From CSP1-1 sp035620615 (lineage in GTDB: Archaea; Thermoproteota; Nitrososphaeria; Nitrososphaerales; Nitrosopumilaceae), in NCBI GenBank assembly GCA_035620615.1, contig DASPGM010000017.1, positions 1-7,425 on the forward strand: a stretch of DNA of 7,425 bases, read 5' to 3'. The notes under the pieces are model-generated. The model was not told the origin of the DNA. It worked only from the letters and a program-made list of their open reading frames with translations, and did not search any database. The translations under genes and the position numbers were made by a program. Positions 5,903 to 7,425 of this stretch are shown one piece after another (within the stretch, counting starts at the first letter, position 1; each line of letters starts with the position of its first letter).

Positions 5903-6112
5903 AAGTATAATGTATTACTTGGTAGCCTTATGTTCTGACATTTCATGTATAATGTCTATAGTAGGAATAATGCCTGCAATACTAGAAAGATTTGAAATAC
6001 TACTGGCAGTATATTTCATTGTGAAAGGATTGAATGTTCACGCCTGCGTGATGCATAGTGACGACATTCCATGTATAATGTCCAAGGTTACAACAAGTAT
6101 AATGTATTACTT
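5903..6112. repeat. Nested direct repeats and dyads in a non-coding stretch
   Basis: Two elements occur twice, in order A-B-B'-A'. A (5903-5920) and A' (6095-6112) are the identical 18-mer aagtataatgtattactt. B (5937-5956) and B' (6063-6082) are gacattNcatgtataatgtc, differing at one base. Each is itself a dyad: arms AAGTA/TACTT in A and GACATT/AATGTC in B, both around a similar eight-base centre (TAATGTAT; T/C-CATGTAT). Three more dyads lie between: TAGTA/TACTA (5959-5984), GAAATACT/AGTATATTTC (5994-6017) and the GC-richer TCACGC-CT-GCGTGA (6038-6051). A 68-codon frame crosses the region but begins and ends inside the A copies and looks accidental. It may be a structured RNA or a protein-binding array. 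A T-rich tract (6111-6127) follows A'. Confidence 0.7.
6038..6051. repeat. Perfect inverted repeat, GC-richer hairpin
   Basis: TCACGCCTGCGTGA is a perfect 6+2+6 inverted repeat in otherwise very AT-rich DNA. As RNA it would form a compact hairpin with a CCTG-type tetraloop. It lies at the centre-right of the repeat region, and its GCCTGC core also occurs at 5972-5977. Confidence 0.6.
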
Positions 6113-6127
6113 TTAATTTGATTTTTT
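6111..6127 (+). terminator. T-rich tract after the repeat region
   Basis: TTTTAATTTGATTTTTT follows the last repeat copy on the plus strand and could end a transcript from the 5759 gene or from the repeat region. No stable hairpin directly precedes it apart from the A' dyad. Confidence 0.3.
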
Positions 6128-6140
6128 GAAAAATTCAGTT

Positions 6141-6332
6141 TTAGATTTTTTGAAAACTACCTCGATTTTTACAAACCCTACATCGTGCATTTCTTGCCCA
6201 CTGTTCAACTGATTTTCCCTGACGTATTCTTACCCTGACGGTATGGTCACAATTTGTACATATTACTGTGACTTCGTAAGAACCCCCTAATAACCAACTT
6301 TTGATTCCCACATCTTTTCTAATCAAATACAT
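6141..6332 (-). CDS. 63-residue zinc-ribbon protein
   Basis: From ATG 6332 the protein begins MYLIRKDVGIKSWLL and has two Cys-x2-Cys knuckles, Cys25/Cys28 (C-T-N-C) and Cys51/Cys54 (C-R-V-C), separated by a basic stretch (VRVRIRQGK). This is a classic four-Cys zinc ribbon, the whole protein being one domain plus a short N-terminus. Zinc ribbons of this size in archaea usually bind nucleic acid or act as accessory factors to transcription or translation; the target here is unknown. The open frame extends to 6443, but the extra 37 residues would overlap the divergent gene at 6385 and look unlike coding sequence, so ATG 6332 is chosen. The gene diverges from the zinc-ribbon gene at 6385 across 52 bases. 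Confidence 0.72.
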   Translation of the reverse strand: MYLIRKDVGIKSWLLGGSYEVTVICTNCDHTVRVRIRQGKSVEQWARNARCRVCKNRGSFQKI

Positions 6333-6384
6333 TGTCTTATCTTTTTTGAAAATTCTTAATTCATAGATTAGTAACAAAGTCTTA

Positions 6385-7032
6385 TTGGAAAAATGCCACG
6401 TTTGTGGAAGTAAAATCGGTTTCTTTGGAAGAAAAGGATTCATGCCTCAAGATAGAGATCATTGGGTTTGTCACAAATGTCGTCAGGTCTATTATGAGAT
6501 GTATTATGCTCCAAAAGAGGGTCAAAAAAAAGATGATAGAATGTATTCAGATACAGTTTTAGAACGAGAAAATTTTTCAAAAATTTCTTTTAGAATTGCA
6601 ACTGGACTTGAAGCACTTATCGAAATAGATTTCATAATTCCCACCAAAGCAAAGGTAAGACTATTTTTTGGTAAGGAAGGCAGTGAAAGCATTTACTCGA
6701 GAGATTATTTAGAATCAAGTAAGAATAATTTTGTTCATATTAAAATAATGCCATCTAAAAAACAATCTTCAACTCAATGGATAAAAAAAGGAACGCATGA
6801 TGTAGGCGATAACTTTGAATCTGGATATACAATAGAAGTTTTTCTACGTGATGCAGATTCAGAGCTTCGGAAATTTCTGGTTAATATTTTAAATTCTCGT
6901 GGGTTTGGATGCTTACCTACTGCTAGAACCATATATGCACACCTCAATGATGATAATCCAAATGAAGACAAGGCAAAGGAGATTTTAAAGAACATAGTAG
7001 ATGAAATTGCTAGTATTTCAAAAAATTCTTAA
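6385..7032 (+). CDS. N-terminal zinc-ribbon protein, 215 residues
   Basis: The start is TTG 6385. The next Met is ATG 6442, which would remove the first half of the zinc site, and an in-frame stop at 6364-6366 limits upstream extension. Cys4/Cys7 and Cys29/Cys32 (W-V-C-H-K-C) form a four-Cys zinc ribbon within the first 35 residues. Residues about 65-150 look beta-rich (KISFRIATG, ALIEIDFIIP, KVRLFFG, GYTIEVFLRD). The C-terminal 60 residues are mostly helical, with an acidic loop (NDDNPNED). No signal peptide or membrane segment is present. I do not recognise the larger domain; nucleic-acid or protein binding is suggested only by the ribbon. The gene for the coiled-coil protein follows 24 bases after its stop and may be in the same transcript. 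Confidence 0.78.
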   Translation: MEKCHVCGSKIGFFGRKGFMPQDRDHWVCHKCRQVYYEMYYAPKEGQKKDDRMYSDTVLERENFSKISFRIATGLEALIEIDFIIPTKAKVRLFFGKEGSESIYSRDYLESSKNNFVHIKIMPSKKQSSTQWIKKGTHDVGDNFESGYTIEVFLRDADSELRKFLVNILNSRGFGCLPTARTIYAHLNDDNPNEDKAKEILKNIVDEIASISKNS

Positions 7033-7056
7033 TTTCTAGTAGATTATAGAAGATTT

Positions 7057-7215
7057 ATGGCAAAACTCACTAACAAACAGCATGAACAACAACAAGATAG
7101 AAGAATAGCAAAATTAGAAAAAAGAGCAGATGCGGATGATAAAATCGTAGCAAATCATAAAAAAAGAATTGAATCTTTAGAAAAGCAACTAAAGAATCTA
7201 AGATCTAAAAAATAG
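7057..7215 (+). CDS. 52-residue charged coiled-coil protein
   Basis: ATG 7057 opens 52 codons ending in TAG at 7213-7215. The sequence is nearly all Lys, Arg, Glu, Gln, Asp and Ala with heptad-spaced Leu/Ile (RRIAKLEKR, KRIESLEKQLKNLRSKK), so it should form one long coiled-coil helix, probably a dimer or oligomer. The net charge is strongly positive, which would suit contact with nucleic acid or acidic proteins. It has no Cys or Trp and no membrane segment. It follows the zinc-ribbon gene by 24 bases, consistent with an operon, although TTCTTAATTTC at 7026-7036 could be its own promoter. The function is unknown. Confidence 0.62.
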   Translation: MAKLTNKQHEQQQDRRIAKLEKRADADDKIVANHKKRIESLEKQLKNLRSKK

Positions 7216-7271
7216 TTTAAAGTTGTAATAGTTTTGTTTTCCTTTTATTCTTGTGAGATAAAATAAGAAAT
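7216..7271. terminator. T-rich terminator between convergent genes
   Basis: On the plus strand GTTTTGTTTTCCTTTTATTC (about 7230-7250) follows the coiled-coil gene. On the minus strand TTTCTTATTTTATC follows the stop of the 7272 gene. Both are oligo-T-rich in the manner of archaeal intrinsic terminators. Confidence 0.45.
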
Positions 7272-7425
7272 TCAGTATCGAAAACCCGAGTTTTTGAGTT
7301 TAGAAACTAACACAATAGGAATAATTGAAATCATCAAAATCATTATTGCAATTGTCTGAAACTCTGGAATTGCAGTAGTTCCAATTATCTGAATGGTATG
7401 ATTTCCAGGATATAATGGAAAATAA
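7272..7425 (-). CDS. C-terminal end of a surface protein with a PEFG-like sorting tail (5' part outside window)
   Basis: Reading back from TGA at 7272-7274, the frame is open to the window edge, giving 50 residues. The order is a short extracellular-looking segment (Y-P-G-N-H-T-I-Q), then I-P-E-F-Q-T-I-A-I (19-27), a hydrophobic helix at about 23-41, and a short basic end (SKLKNSGFRY). This matches the PEFG-CTERM type of tail found on many thaumarchaeal surface proteins: a P-E-F-G motif, a membrane helix and a positively charged cluster, thought to be processed by an archaeosortase-type enzyme. Here the G of PEFG is Q. The N-terminal domains, and so the function, cannot be seen. It converges on the coiled-coil gene. 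Confidence 0.8.
   Translation of the reverse strand, partial: YFPLYPGNHTIQIIGTTAIPEFQTIAIMILMISIIPIVLVSKLKNSGFRY

Noticed and set aside
5903..6112. CRISPR-like array
   Set aside because: There are only two copies of each repeat, of two types, with unequal spacing and no cas genes in the window.
5910..6116. 68-codon plus-strand frame across the repeat region
   Set aside because: Its start and its end both lie inside the two copies of the 18-base repeat, the codon choice is heavy in ATA, and the apparent internal peptide repeats come directly from the DNA repeats. No promoter at suitable spacing is clear.
5560..6140. tRNA-Glu as attachment site of an integrated element
   Set aside because: I could find no second copy of the tRNA 3' end in the window, and no integrase or other mobile gene nearby.
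6333..6443. Longer N-terminus of the 63-residue zinc-ribbon protein
   Set aside because: The added 37 residues overlap the start of the divergent gene at 6385, and the segment reads as the antisense of its zinc-ribbon coding sequence.
6774..6995. Minus-strand frame of 73 codons
   Set aside because: It lies antisense within the zinc-ribbon gene at 6385-7032 and has no promoter or domain.

Overview
The window looks like chromosomal DNA of an ammonia-oxidising archaeon of the Nitrososphaerota (Thaumarchaeota), probably near Nitrosopumilus or Nitrosarchaeum. The evidence is very AT-rich DNA, short intergenic gaps with archaeal TATA-like boxes about 22-35 bases before start codons (leaderless or nearly leaderless transcripts), frequent TTG starts, an archaeal-type tRNA-Glu, a C-terminal tail of the PEFG sorting type, and the tandem 'W-I-K-N-N-A-G-W-W' repeat that I recall from secreted thaumarchaeal proteins. 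The assignment rests on recognition, not on a database search.

Layout. 1-831 (-): 5' part of a secreted calcium-binding protein of thrombospondin type 3 repeats, cut by the window edge. 861-962 (-): a doubtful 33-codon ORF. 972-1616 (-) and 1715-2215 (+): two unrecognised soluble proteins diverging from a shared AT-rich promoter region. 2223-2585 (-): small TPR protein. 2625-4082 (-): large secreted protein ending in two WIKNNAGWW repeats. 4162-4326 (+) and 4366-4509 (-): two convergent tiny genes, the second a Cys-rich, metallothionein-like protein of 47 residues. 4566-5447 (-): unrecognised protein, perhaps a decayed nucleotidyltransferase fold plus helical domain. 5560-5635 (+): tRNA-Glu(CTC). 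5759-5896 (+): 45-residue single-span membrane protein. 5903-6112: non-coding-looking stretch with two pairs of nested direct repeats and several dyads. 6141-6332 (-) and 6385-7032 (+): divergent zinc-ribbon proteins. 7057-7215 (+): 52-residue charged coiled-coil protein. 7272-7425 (-): 3' end of a surface protein with a PEFG-like anchor.

How the parts relate. There is no clear operon of a known pathway. Several products are exported (the TSP3 protein, the WIKNNAGWW protein and the PEFG-tailed protein), which suggests cell-surface or pseudo-periplasmic functions. The rest are small cytoplasmic proteins, five of them under 65 residues; three of these carry paired cysteines that probably bind metal. 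Most genes appear to have their own promoter. The items that most deserve a second look are the repeat/hairpin region at 5903-6112 and the Cys-rich mini-protein at 4366-4509. I saw no mobile element, CRISPR array or recognised defence system.
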